NCBI GenBank assembly: GCA_018266915.1
Contig: JAFDZM010000003.1
Location: forward strand, 39,358 to 103,357
Length of the DNA stretch: 64,000 bases
Source: Bacteroidota bacterium
Lineage (GTDB): Bacteria; Bacteroidota; Bacteroidia; Sphingobacteriales; Sphingobacteriaceae
Reading direction: 5' to 3'
The notes beneath the pieces were generated by a model, which saw only the letters and a list, made by a program, of their open reading frames with translations, was not told where the DNA came from and made no database searches. Shown here piece by piece: positions 24,341-33,310 of this stretch. A program made the translations under genes and the position numbers. Numbering within the stretch: the first letter of the stretch is position 1; every line of letters begins with the position of its first letter.

Positions 24341-25018
24341 ATGAGTATCAGATTAGGAGACACCGCCCCGGATTTTCAGGCTGAAACTACGCAGGGCACC
24401 ATCAATTTTCACGATTGGATAGGCAACGGATGGACAATACTCTTTTCGCACCCCAAAGACTTTACACCTGTTTGTACTACCGAGCTGGGCTATATGGCTA
24501 AGTTACAGCCTGAATTTGAGAAACGTAACACCAAAATTATTGGTTTAAGCGTCGACCCGATAGGCCGTCACAAAGAGTGGGCTAAAGATATTGAAGAAAC
24601 ACAGGGCGCCGCTGTAAATTACCCTATGATAGGCGATACCGACCTGAAGATTGCCAAATTATATGATATGCTGCCTGCCGAAGAGCCCGGCAACTGGGAA
24701 GGCCGTACCCCGGCTACCAACCAAACTGTGCGTTCGGTATTTATTATAGGGCCGGATAAGAAGATAAAATTAATGCTTACCTACCCCATGAGCACCGGCC
24801 GTAATTTTGACGAAATATTGCGCGTGCTGGATTCCATACAGCTAACAGCCGAACATAAAGTGGCTACACCTGTTAACTGGAAAAACGGTGATGATGTGAT
24901 CATCCTGACCAGCGTATCAAACGAAGAGGCTATGGAAAAATATCCGGAAGGATTTAAAACGATTAAACCTTATATCCGCATGGTGCACCAGCCGGAAAAT
25001 AAGGTGATGATGAACTAA
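24341..25018 (+). CDS. 1-Cys peroxiredoxin (Prx6 family)
   Basis: Reduces hydrogen peroxide and organic peroxides with a single active-site cysteine. 225 residues, the length of Prx6-type enzymes. 'PKDFTPVCTTELGYM' holds the peroxidatic Cys45 with the conserved Pro/Thr, and the catalytic Arg is in 'NQTVRSVFIIGP'. The C-terminal dimerisation extension follows 'TPVNWKNGDDVIIL'. No other cysteine is present, which confirms the 1-Cys type. It stands alone; no reductase is nearby. Confidence 0.95.
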   Translation: MSIRLGDTAPDFQAETTQGTINFHDWIGNGWTILFSHPKDFTPVCTTELGYMAKLQPEFEKRNTKIIGLSVDPIGRHKEWAKDIEETQGAAVNYPMIGDTDLKIAKLYDMLPAEEPGNWEGRTPATNQTVRSVFIIGPDKKIKLMLTYPMSTGRNFDEILRVLDSIQLTAEHKVATPVNWKNGDDVIILTSVSNEEAMEKYPEGFKTIKPYIRMVHQPENKVMMN

Positions 25019-25081
25019 ATTTTAGCGTAAAGCAAAAAGCTGAAAGCTCTTTTTAACTATGCTTTTTAATTGCTTTGAGCC

Positions 25082-25255
25082 TTAAGCTTTATGCTTTATG
25101 CTCTTTTCAAGATAATCTTTGTGAATGGAGATTAATGTGGAGCGAAGGGCAGGAACGGCTTTTACCATAACGGTAAGCGCACCCTGCCTTTCTTTATGGC
25201 ATTCAACAGTAGCCGGCAGTTTAAAACTTGCTGTGGCGGCCGTGTAGTTCTTCAT
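25082..25255 (-). CDS. Possible 57-residue protein overlapping the XRE gene
   Basis: ATG at 25255, within the last codons of the XRE regulator on the same strand (overlap 35 bp), TAA at 25084-25082. The product begins MKNYTAATASFKLPATVE, is basic and ends YLEKSIKHKA. Third-position usage looks coding-like and the overlap suggests coupled translation, but I recognise no family. It could be a spurious frame. Confidence 0.35.
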   Translation of the reverse strand: MKNYTAATASFKLPATVECHKERQGALTVMVKAVPALRSTLISIHKDYLEKSIKHKA

Positions 25256-25586
25256 ATAACTCAATCACTTTACGCTGTAATGAAGTTATCTCGGCTTCCT
25301 GTTCTGATATCTTCTTTTTCAGAATATCACTCGTAAACTCAATAGGAGCAAGCTCTTCGTTATACACGTTGAGCAGTTGCAGAAGCGTTACATTGTAAAT
25401 ATCAGCGATCTGCTCCAGGCGCGACAGGTTTACATCGGTTACCCCGGTTTCAATTTTTGACATCGCCGGAATAGAAATTCCAAGGCGGCTTGACACATCT
25501 TCCAGCGTCCAGCCATTGCGCTGACGAATCAGTTTAATACTTTGGCCAACTGTAGTTTTTGGCGCTTTGTTCTCAATTTCACCCAT
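25221..25586 (-). CDS. XRE-family transcriptional regulator with C-terminal coiled coil
   Basis: A 121-residue protein. Residues about 13-68 form the Cro/CI-type helix-turn-helix: 'SIKLIRQRNGWTLEDVSSRL' then 'ISIPAMSKIETGVTDVNLSR', with the recognition helix 'IPAMSKIE'. After 'IADIYNVTLLQLLN' a heptad-like segment 'ILKKKISEQEAEITSLQRKV' (about 88-107) predicts a dimerising coiled coil. Single-domain regulators of this kind are common in Bacteroidota; the target is unknown. The next gene on this strand upstream lies 369 bp away. Confidence 0.9.
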   Translation of the reverse strand: MGEIENKAPKTTVGQSIKLIRQRNGWTLEDVSSRLGISIPAMSKIETGVTDVNLSRLEQIADIYNVTLLQLLNVYNEELAPIEFTSDILKKKISEQEAEITSLQRKVIELYEELHGRHSKF

Positions 25587-25955
25587 TTTAAAAATTGCAC
25601 ACTAAGTTAAAGGTCATAACCATTGCCTTCCAAAGTATGGCACGCGGGGGCAGCACGCGGGCCTCTCGGTCAAAGCATTTAAATTAATTTGGAGAGGAAA
25701 GATGTAAATTTTTTTTGAGACTGTCAACATTATAGACATCTCATTTTCTGAATTTTAATATTTTATACTCAAATTTTTGTCCATATTTTGATAAAAATTT
25801 CCCGTTAGGTAAAAAATGGATTTCTTTCCGGGAAAGGGGAGGTGCCATTGGTCAATAGTCAATAGTCATTAGTGGGTGAGGGGGGATATAGTTTGTCTGA
25901 ATCAGAATTAAGAAAATTCAATAATTCAATAAATTCTGATTCAGACATTTTTTTG
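25587..25955. other. Intergenic region with a 16-bp perfect inverted repeat
   Basis: No gene is seen. A strong hairpin lies at 25894-25947: TGTCTGAATCAGAATT pairs perfectly with AATTCTGATTCAGACA around 22 bases, followed on the plus strand by seven T. It can terminate transcription of the minus-strand gene that ends at 25956 or act in the plus direction. A short direct repeat GGTCAATAGTCAATAGTCAT lies just to its left. The stretch 25680-25800 is AT-rich. Confidence 0.6.
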
Positions 25956-26651
25956 TTATTCTTTCACCTTATCCCACATATCCCGGTTAAAGGCCAGCAC
26001 CTTGAGGCCTTTGCCATCTGTGCCTTTGGTAAATTTTAGGGGAAACATCATCTGCACATTTGTAAAATCAGTGTCCGACAAGGCAACAAAATCAATTTCC
26101 CTGTTGTCCCACAATTGTTTGAGCCTTAACCCGTCGGTAGTGGCAGTGATCTGCAAATAGACACCTTGTTTTTGTTCAAACTCGTATTTGCCTTCAAGCG
26201 CCTGCAATTGGGCAGCATCGAGTTTAACCGGAGTCACGGGTACGTATTCCTTCACTTTCATCCATTCGTCCCTGCCGCCAACCGTAATTTTTGAAATTTC
26301 ACCGGCATCGTTTTTTGAAAAAACTACGGGGATGTCTTCGTCGCCGTCATCATCTTTCATTGAAAATTCAAGGCCCGATTTATGGGTGAGCACAATCTGG
26401 CGGTCACCACCCATCTGTTTGGCAACGAGTGTGTCGTTTTTGACGCTGACTTTAAAATAGGCAAACGTATTTGGCTGGTTTTGGTATATGCCCTCGAATG
26501 CCGTAAGGGGCGTATCAACAACGACCGTTTTTACTTTTAGCGGGATGACCGCATGGGCCGGGCTAACCATTATACAGATCATTAAAACAAGCGGGAGCAC
26601 CAGCATACAGCGGCGCAGAATGCTTACAGCGGGGTTTTTTGAGTTGATCAT
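25956..26651 (-). CDS. Secreted protein with two DUF3471-like repeats
   Basis: A 231-residue protein with an N-terminal hydrophobic signal (about residues 13-34, LLVLPLVLMICIMVSPAHA-like, cut after AHA). The mature part holds two similar units: 'LTAFEGIYQNQPNTFAYFKVSVKNDTLVAKQ' and 'LQALEGKYEFEQKQGVYLQITATTDGLRLKQ', each continuing to a hydrophobic 'FVALSDTDF...FPLKF' type strand set. This lipocalin-like unit resembles the C-terminal DUF3471 module often attached to Bacteroidota serine beta-lactamase-like proteins, here without an enzyme domain. Function unknown; perhaps ligand binding in the periplasm. Confidence 0.72.
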   Translation of the reverse strand: MINSKNPAVSILRRCMLVLPLVLMICIMVSPAHAVIPLKVKTVVVDTPLTAFEGIYQNQPNTFAYFKVSVKNDTLVAKQMGGDRQIVLTHKSGLEFSMKDDDGDEDIPVVFSKNDAGEISKITVGGRDEWMKVKEYVPVTPVKLDAAQLQALEGKYEFEQKQGVYLQITATTDGLRLKQLWDNREIDFVALSDTDFTNVQMMFPLKFTKGTDGKGLKVLAFNRDMWDKVKE

Positions 26652-26787
26652 TTTATTTTAAGGTTTGATATAAATGGCGTATATAACTGTAGACTCCAAC
26701 CGGCTTATTTTGTGACAGTTAGTTGAAAATAAAGTTGGTGAGAGAATGGTGGGCCGGACTTCGTAGATGCGAATATATCGGGGCGCC

Positions 26788-26970
26788 CTACTTAATAATA
26801 AGATTTTTGATCCCCAACGCCTCGGTAAACCCTTCTGCCTGCTTACGGCATTTATCGCCCGATTCGTTGCAGCAACATTTAATGATCATTGTGCTGTTAA
26901 AAACAACAATGACAGGCTTTAGGCGGTGCTGGTGGCATGTATTACTTTCTAATACTTGCTTTAAACTCAT
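26788..26970 (-). CDS. Possible 60-residue cysteine-rich protein
   Basis: ATG at 26970 (MSLKQVLESNTCHQHRLKPV); a longer TTG/ATG-started frame to 26997 exists. The product has a hydrophobic strand 'VIVVFNSTMIIKCCCNE', then 'CRKQAEGFTEALGIKNLIIK'. Five cysteines in 60 residues, three of them consecutive, suggest metal binding or redox activity if the gene is real. No family recognised and no clear ribosome-binding site. Confidence 0.38.
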   Translation of the reverse strand: MSLKQVLESNTCHQHRLKPVIVVFNSTMIIKCCCNESGDKCRKQAEGFTEALGIKNLIIK

Positions 26971-27296
26971 TATATCACGAAACGGCTCACGTATCATCGC
27001 AGTACCGGCTAAATTTATATAAACTTAGCGATAGGGATTAATACGCGGTACGTATTTATACGGGGTGATGTACGTGGTTTTGGGTTCTTGATGTGGTCAC
27101 GAGTACGCCATGCCTTTTGGCCAACGCTGCATACTCGCGCCAGGTCTGGGTGATTTCTTTTTATGAAAATGATAGTTAGCCGTCGCCCTGCTGATCGATC
27201 ACCGCGTTCTAAACAATGACTTTTTCAAATGGTTGCATCTTATCGCCATTCATCCCGGTTAGAAAAAGAATGGAAAAAAAGCACCTATGCCGACAG
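26971..27296. other. Intergenic region without recognised features
   Basis: No convincing gene on either strand. The sequence is of mixed composition with a short CGGTACGTATTTATACGGGG stretch near 27047 and no long inverted repeat that I can see. It separates the sulfur transporter pair from the cysteine-rich reading frame. Confidence 0.4.
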
Positions 27297-27707
27297 TCAA
27301 TGCGGTAGTTTATCCCTGACAAGGCCGTAAACCCAGGTGCCTAGAACGGCACCCAGCAAGGTGACGATAATAACGAAGTATCCGCTGCCCACAAGCGCAT
27401 ACAGGGGACCAGGGCAAGCACCGGTAATAGCCCAGCCCAGACCAAAGATGAGTCCGCCGTAGACATTGCCCCAGCTAAACTCTTTTTTGGGGATAGCAAT
27501 AGGTTCGCCGCTGATGGTTTTGATTTTAAAACGTTTAATAAGCAGGATAGATATCATACCAACCGCAATCGCGCTGCCTATAATACCGTACATGTGAAAC
27601 GCTTGCAGGCGAAACATTTCCTGTATACGAAACCATGAAATAACCTGCGATTTAACCAGGATAATGCCGAATGCAATGCCGGCCAGTAGGAATTTAAAAT
27701 TCTTCAT
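27297..27707 (-). CDS. YeeE/YedE-type sulfur transporter, small half (DUF6691-like)
   Basis: A 136-residue membrane protein with about four hydrophobic segments. The key motif 'WAITGACPGPLYALVG' (about residues 91-106) carries the cysteine that hands sulfur species through YeeE/TsuA-type channels. It is the second half of a split transporter: the partner gene ends six bases upstream. In the single-chain TsuA both halves are fused. Substrate is probably thiosulfate or a related sulfur compound, from family knowledge. Confidence 0.87.
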   Translation of the reverse strand: MKNFKFLLAGIAFGIILVKSQVISWFRIQEMFRLQAFHMYGIIGSAIAVGMISILLIKRFKIKTISGEPIAIPKKEFSWGNVYGGLIFGLGWAITGACPGPLYALVGSGYFVIIVTLLGAVLGTWVYGLVRDKLPH

Positions 27708-27713
27708 TATGTT

Positions 27714-28274
27714 TCAGAGTTGGAGCAGATAAGGTAATATCAGCCAGGTCATGAAGAAACCGCCAATCATAAAGCAACAGGTGGCAACCACAGAGGGCCA
27801 TTGCAATGACGAAATGCCCATAATGGAATGCCCTGATGTGCAACCATCTGCGTACCGTGTGCCAAAGCCAACCATAAAACCACCTGCCACCATAAAAATC
27901 AGTCCGCGCGGGGTGAGTAATTGGCTAAAACTGAAAACGTCGGTCGGCAGCAAACCGTCGAAATTCTTTATGCCTTGTTGTCGTAACACTTCTGTGGTAT
28001 GCGGGTTAATGTGCACCGGTTCGGGTTGCGATAATAGAAAGGCACCGATAAAGCCCCCTAATATGACGCCGGCTACAAAAAAAAGGTTCCAGCTGTCATT
28101 TTTCCAGTCGTACTTAAAAAAGGGTATGCGTGCAGGTATGCAGGCGGCGCAAATATGCCTTAGCGACGAGGAGATTCCAAAGGGTTTATTACCCAGAATA
28201 AGCAAGGCCGGTACCATGAGGCCGATGAGGGGTCCGGCCACATACCAGGGCCAGGGTCGAGTAAGCAATTCCAT
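27714..28274 (-). CDS. YeeE/YedE-type sulfur transporter, large half
   Basis: A 186-residue membrane protein with four to five hydrophobic segments. Two cysteine motifs are visible: '[17 protein letters not shown]' (about 35-51) and '[18 protein letters not shown]' (about 136-153), the latter being the hallmark of the family's sulfur-relay cysteine. It is followed by the DUF6691-like half with a six-base gap, so the two are surely translated together. No sulfurtransferase or rhodanese gene is adjacent. Confidence 0.9.
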   Translation of the reverse strand: MELLTRPWPWYVAGPLIGLMVPALLILGNKPFGISSSLRHICAACIPARIPFFKYDWKNDSWNLFFVAGVILGGFIGAFLLSQPEPVHINPHTTEVLRQQGIKNFDGLLPTDVFSFSQLLTPRGLIFMVAGGFMVGFGTRYADGCTSGHSIMGISSLQWPSVVATCCFMIGGFFMTWLILPYLLQL

Positions 28275-28442
28275 TGGCTAAAGATAGGGAAATTCAGGAT
28301 GAGTAATAAGCAGTGAAAGGTGAGCGGGAAGATTTTATGAAGCAGACCAAAAGAGCCAATCTATTGTTGCGGTCCAATATAAAAAAGCTTTATCCTGTTG
28401 CATAATTGGTTTTAGTCACGTAATGTATTGAAAACGAAACCT

Positions 28443-28922
28443 ATGAAAAAGGCTTACCTTGTGTTGTTACTGTTAGCGCTTGTATGGACATCGTGCCACA
28501 ATGGTTCGGGAAATATGACCAATAAATGCGGGCCATGCCCCTTAACTGCAAATGCTGCTATATTGATGGTGGCGAAGGTTAGGATACTGGACAAAACTAC
28601 AGGCGCCGACTTGATCCTTGCGCACACCTCACCATACAAACCATCTGATCTGCATGTGAGCAGTTCGTTAACCGGTCCCGGTTACCAGTTCACGGTAGAT
28701 ACTTCGTCGTTTAGCGGCTACCCGTCTGTCTGGCTGATAGATTACCAGTCTGTCAATTACACCCTCCAGTTAGCCAACCTGAGTGCCGATCAGATTAAAG
28801 TAGTTGCGGGCCTTAACTCTCAGAAATGCTGCGCTACTACCGAAGTAAAAAGCATTATGCTTAACGATAGCCTGGTATGTGCGCCATGCAGCCCGCAGCA
28901 GGAGGTGGTGATTAAGAAGTGA
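28443..28922 (+). CDS. Small lipoprotein, tandem paralog 1
   Basis: Started at the ATG 28443 (MKKAYLVLLLLALVWTSCHN); an upstream in-frame start at 28428 adds five residues. Signal-peptide-II lipoprotein of 159 residues with Cys at about residue 18 in the unusual lipobox WTSC. The mature part starts 'CHNGSGNMTNKCGPCP' and ends 'NDSLVCAPCSPQQEVVIKK'; CC and CxxC pairs recur near both ends. It is clearly homologous to the next gene. I recognise no family. The cysteines suggest disulfides or metal binding in the periplasm. Confidence 0.82.
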   Translation: MKKAYLVLLLLALVWTSCHNGSGNMTNKCGPCPLTANAAILMVAKVRILDKTTGADLILAHTSPYKPSDLHVSSSLTGPGYQFTVDTSSFSGYPSVWLIDYQSVNYTLQLANLSADQIKVVAGLNSQKCCATTEVKSIMLNDSLVCAPCSPQQEVVIKK

Positions 28923-29009
28923 TGTTGGAAGTTAATAAATTCGGCATGACGGTAGGTGGGGCTGTTGCACAATGTTGTTTTGGTTCGTAATACCCTAAAA
29001 ACAACCGAC

Positions 29010-29480
29010 ATGAAGAAGCTTTATATCGCCCTGGTATTATTGGCTGTGGTGTGGGCATCGTGCCATAACGGATCGGGAAGTATGACCAATAAGTGCGGGC
29101 CATGCCCCATGTATACCGAGGTGTTGCCAACGGTGCAGGTAAAGATAGTAAGCAAAACCACGGGCAACGATCTGTTCCTGTCGCACACTTCGCCCTATAA
29201 ACCAAGCGATCTTAAAGTAAGCAGCTCCGTATATGGCCCTGATTACAGATTTGTGGTGGATACTTCAGATACCAATAATCGTTTTATATGGCTGGCCAGC
29301 GCCGAATCGCAAACATTTACGCTGCAGCTTGCCAATTCAAGTGCGGACAATATTAAGGTAGTTGCCGTCCGCGATTCGCCGGTATGCTGTCCGCGGTTGA
29401 GGATCAAAAGCATTGCGCTTAACGACAGTTTGGTATGTTCTCCGTGTGGTATTAAGCAGCAGGTGGTGATTAAGAAGTAA
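29010..29480 (+). CDS. Small lipoprotein, tandem paralog 2
   Basis: Started at ATG 29010 (MKKLYIALVLLAVVWASCHN, 156 residues); the longer frame to 28956 has an N-terminus that is not a signal peptide. It shares with paralog 1 the sequences 'SCHNGSG.MTNKCGPCP', 'HTSPYKPSDL.VSSS', 'TLQLAN.SAD.IKVVA', and 'LNDSLVC.PC', about half of all residues by eye. Both end VVIKK. Duplication in tandem, 87 bp apart. Function unknown. Confidence 0.82.
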   Translation: MKKLYIALVLLAVVWASCHNGSGSMTNKCGPCPMYTEVLPTVQVKIVSKTTGNDLFLSHTSPYKPSDLKVSSSVYGPDYRFVVDTSDTNNRFIWLASAESQTFTLQLANSSADNIKVVAVRDSPVCCPRLRIKSIALNDSLVCSPCGIKQQVVIKK

Positions 29481-29510
29481 AGCTCACCTGTTATGGATTA
29501 TTGGTGAGCT
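29481..29510 (+). terminator. Hairpin after the lipoprotein pair
   Basis: AGCTCACC (29481-29488) pairs with GGTGAGCT (29503-29510) directly after the stop codon of paralog 2, followed by AAAAGATC. Probable terminator without a strong T-run. Confidence 0.55.
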
Positions 29511-29738
29511 AAAAGATCAGTAAAAAATACAAACCGGGAGATTATTTTTAGCAAATTTTAATAATAGGATATGCACGCTTGGTGCTATTTTGCAATTTAT
29601 AAAATTCATACGCCGGATCTCCGCCAATTTGTGCATTAATCGCTGTCATACAGTGACTTGACGTGTAAACCAATTTTCTGCCAGGGGGCTTTCTCTTCAA
29701 TTTTGGGATGACAATTCAGTCAACCTAAAATAACGATC

Positions 29739-30941
29739 ATGAAACCGCTAATTACAATCAAACATTTGGCCATTGGGGCACTGCTGCTTATCAGTGTCTT
29801 AACCGGCTGCCAGAAAGACCCTCAACCTATCCCAGCAAATGAATTCGATATGTCCCACCAGCAAATTGGCGCTGCGCATACGTCAAAAAGCCAGGCATAT
29901 AGTATCATCAATACTTTTGCCGGCAGCGATGTCCGCGCCTGGACCGGTGACGGTGGTTCTGTTAAGAACGCAACGCTAAATGGCCCTCAAAACGTTTATG
30001 TAGACAAACAAGGGAACGTGTTTATCTCTCAGCTCAACGACAATGTTTTCAGGAAAGTGGATGCTAAAACTGGTATTATCACTACTGTAGCCGGCAATGG
30101 AATTAATGGCTTCTCGGGCGATGGCGGGCTTGCTACCCAGGCAAGTTTTAGCAACGCCTTTCACATTGTATCTGACGACCAGGGCAACCTTTATATCTCA
30201 GACCTGAGCAACAGCAGGATACGCCGTGTAGATGGTAAAACAGGCATAGTACAAACCATTGCCGGAACCGGTTTAACCGATTTTAACGGCGACGGCCACA
30301 CCGCCTTGACCACAAACCTGAACATTCCATTTGGCATTGCAATGGATAAAGATGGCAACCTGATCTTTTCGGACCAGGGCGGTTTGATGTTAAGAAAATT
30401 AGATATGCACACCCAAATAATAACCACCATAGCCGGCAATGGCAGCCGGGGATTTGGCGGTGATGGCGGCCCTGCTACTGCAGCTATGTTCAATTTTATA
30501 TGGAACGTAGCAATTGATCCGGTTAGCGGAGATATTTACGTGAGCGACCAGTTTAATGGCAGAATAAGAAAAATTAACCATGCCACGGGTGTTATAACCA
30601 CGGTAGCAGGTAACGGTATGTATGGCAATAGCGGCATGGGCGGCCTGGCTACCAGCGCTTCTTTTGCGCAGCCCGTAGGTATTGCAGTGGACAAATACGG
30701 AAATCTTTTTATTGCAGACCAGGTGCTATCGCAAGTGTATGCTGTTGACCAAAAGACCGGTATCATCAGCCTCGTTGCAGGCAATGGCAACAGTGGTTTT
30801 TCAGGCGACGGCGGCCCTTCAGTTAATGCGCTGCTATCCTGGACCAACAGCCTGTCCTTTGGCCCTGACGGAAGCCTGTATGTTGACGACGCTGCCAATA
30901 ACCGGATAAGAAAGATCACAGGATTGACAGTGGGACATTGA
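29739..30941 (+). CDS. NHL-repeat beta-propeller lipoprotein
   Basis: A 400-residue lipoprotein: signal peptide with lipobox 'SVLTGC' (Cys24). From about residue 60 it has six NHL units, each with a form of 'G.ITTVAGNG..GFSGDGG.AT.A.F..P..V..D..GN.YI.D..N..IR.V', typical of a six-bladed propeller of the kind seen in Bacteroidota surface proteins and in the NHL proteins of other phyla. Propellers of this type bind proteins or carbohydrates; no catalytic residues are apparent. It is monocistronic, with a strong terminator after it. Confidence 0.9.
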   Translation: MKPLITIKHLAIGALLLISVLTGCQKDPQPIPANEFDMSHQQIGAAHTSKSQAYSIINTFAGSDVRAWTGDGGSVKNATLNGPQNVYVDKQGNVFISQLNDNVFRKVDAKTGIITTVAGNGINGFSGDGGLATQASFSNAFHIVSDDQGNLYISDLSNSRIRRVDGKTGIVQTIAGTGLTDFNGDGHTALTTNLNIPFGIAMDKDGNLIFSDQGGLMLRKLDMHTQIITTIAGNGSRGFGGDGGPATAAMFNFIWNVAIDPVSGDIYVSDQFNGRIRKINHATGVITTVAGNGMYGNSGMGGLATSASFAQPVGIAVDKYGNLFIADQVLSQVYAVDQKTGIISLVAGNGNSGFSGDGGPSVNALLSWTNSLSFGPDGSLYVDDAANNRIRKITGLTVGH

Positions 30942-31004
30942 TTTAATGATGAGTACTTACATCAGTTTGTCACCATTCATGAAAATGTAATTGGAACATA
31001 ATAA

Positions 31005-31042
31005 GTGTTCACGAGCGTTCACGGTGTTCGTGAACGAACACT
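31005..31042. repeat. GTGTTCACGAG imperfect palindrome
   Basis: GTGTTCACGAGCGTTCAC is followed at once by GTGTTCGTGAACGAACAC, the two being largely reverse complements. It precedes the terminator between the NHL gene and atpC. Confidence 0.65.
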
Positions 31043-31050
31043 AACAAAAA

Positions 31051-31076
31051 ACGCCCGGTAAGCAATTACCGGGCGT
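31051..31076. terminator. Bidirectional intrinsic terminator with GCAA tetraloop
   Basis: Perfect 11-bp stem, ACGCCCGGTAA (31051-31061) with TTACCGGGCGT (31066-31076), closed by GCAA, a GNRA-type loop. A-rich on the left (AAAAA) and T-rich on the right, so it serves both convergent genes (NHL lipoprotein and atpC). Confidence 0.92.
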
Positions 31077-31099
31077 TCGTTTTAAATGTGAATGTGTTA

Positions 31100-31351
31100 T
31101 TAACGGTGGGTAATGCCTTCGGCCAGTACCATCACTTTGTTGTTCAGCACTTCAACAACACCGCCGTTGATGAGGTATACATCTTCCTTATTTCCTCCGT
31201 GACGGATGATCAGTTTACCATCTTCCAGGGTCGAGATCAGCGGTGCGTGCTGGTTCAATACTTCAAATGCGCCCATAGTGCCCGGCAGGTTTACCGAAGC
31301 AACCTCGCCTTCAAACACTTTTTTATCGGGAGTGAGAATCTCTAGTGTCAT
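31100..31351 (-). CDS. atpC: ATP synthase F1 epsilon subunit AtpC (short form)
   Basis: Central-stalk subunit of the F1F0 ATP synthase. 83 residues: only the N-terminal beta-sandwich is present ('LEILTPDKKVFEGEVASVNL', 'GAFEVLNQHAPLISTLEDGK', 'GGVVEVLNNKVMVLAEG'). The C-terminal helical domain that inhibits ATP hydrolysis in the 139-residue E. coli protein is absent, as is usual in Bacteroidota. It follows atpD after an 89-bp gap that contains a strong hairpin. Confidence 0.95.
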   Translation of the reverse strand: MTLEILTPDKKVFEGEVASVNLPGTMGAFEVLNQHAPLISTLEDGKLIIRHGGNKEDVYLINGGVVEVLNNKVMVLAEGITHR

Positions 31352-31370
31352 TTTATGTTTTACGTTAGAG

Positions 31371-31426
31371 AGTCAAGAATCAAGAGTCAAGAACCAGGAT
31401 ATTATCTTGACTCTTGATTCTTGACT
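31371..31426. repeat. 22-bp perfect inverted repeat between atpD and atpC
   Basis: AGTCAAGAATCAAGAGTCAAGA (in two parts 31371-31381 and 31382-31392) is perfectly complementary to 31405-31426, around a 12-base loop. It is the same family as the hairpin before hemE (250-302), sharing AAGAACCAGGA in the loop region. In the atpD-atpC transcript it would form a very stable hairpin between the two cistrons. Confidence 0.88.
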
Positions 31427-31440
31427 CTTGGTTCTGAGTC

Positions 31441-32958
<1,518 letters not shown>

Positions 32959-33014
32959 TTAAAAGATTTTGTAAATGAAATAGTTCCCTATAAAATGCTT
33001 TTGTTTTAGAGCCG

Positions 33015-33022
33015 CAAAGCTA
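33015..33022 (-). promoter_or_regulatory. Probable -7 box for atpDC
   Basis: On the minus strand this reads TAGCTTTG followed by C, an exact TAnnTTTG match and the same octamer as upstream of the RRM gene. An AT-rich stretch lies at the -33 position without a perfect TTTG. Confidence 0.5.
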
Positions 33023-33088
33023 AGGTTTTTTGATAAATATTTAAATAGTGCCTGAGAAATATTTTTAGAGCTGTGAGATCATAGTTCA

Positions 33089-33170
33089 TGGATCATAGTT
33101 CACGGTGAATTTTAAGCTTTAAATTCGATCTTTTATCTTATCACAAAGGCATGCTATGAACTATGATCCA
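33089..33170. repeat. GGATCATAGTTCA palindrome between atpD and the FadL-like gene
   Basis: TGGATCATAGTTCA (33089-33102) pairs perfectly with TGAACTATGATCCA (33157-33170). An extra half-copy ATCATAGTTCATGG sits just before the left arm. The rest of the 32944-33310 gap is AT-rich with promoters for the divergent genes on both sides and no further gene. Confidence 0.72.
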
Positions 33171-33226
33171 TTAACTATTTGCAGTTGTGGATTAACTAAT
33201 ATTTAATAATTGTCAACATAATGTCA

Positions 33227-33255
33227 TTGAAACATTAATCAAATTACTATGTTTG
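33227..33255 (+). promoter_or_regulatory. Promoter of the FadL-like/SGNH operon
   Basis: TTG at 33227-33229 and TATGTTTG at 33248-33255 with an 18-base spacer fit the Bacteroidota -33/-7 consensus (TTTG, TAnnTTTG). The start codon follows 56 bp later. Confidence 0.6.
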
Positions 33256-33310
33256 CATAATAACCAATTATAACTATTACAATTATAAACCCCTAATCAG
33301 ATTAATTTTT

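Noticed and set aside
26723..27022. Plus-strand 99-residue open frame in the gap
   Set aside because: Unusual composition, no signal or domain, and it runs opposite to the more plausible cysteine-rich frame; probably chance.
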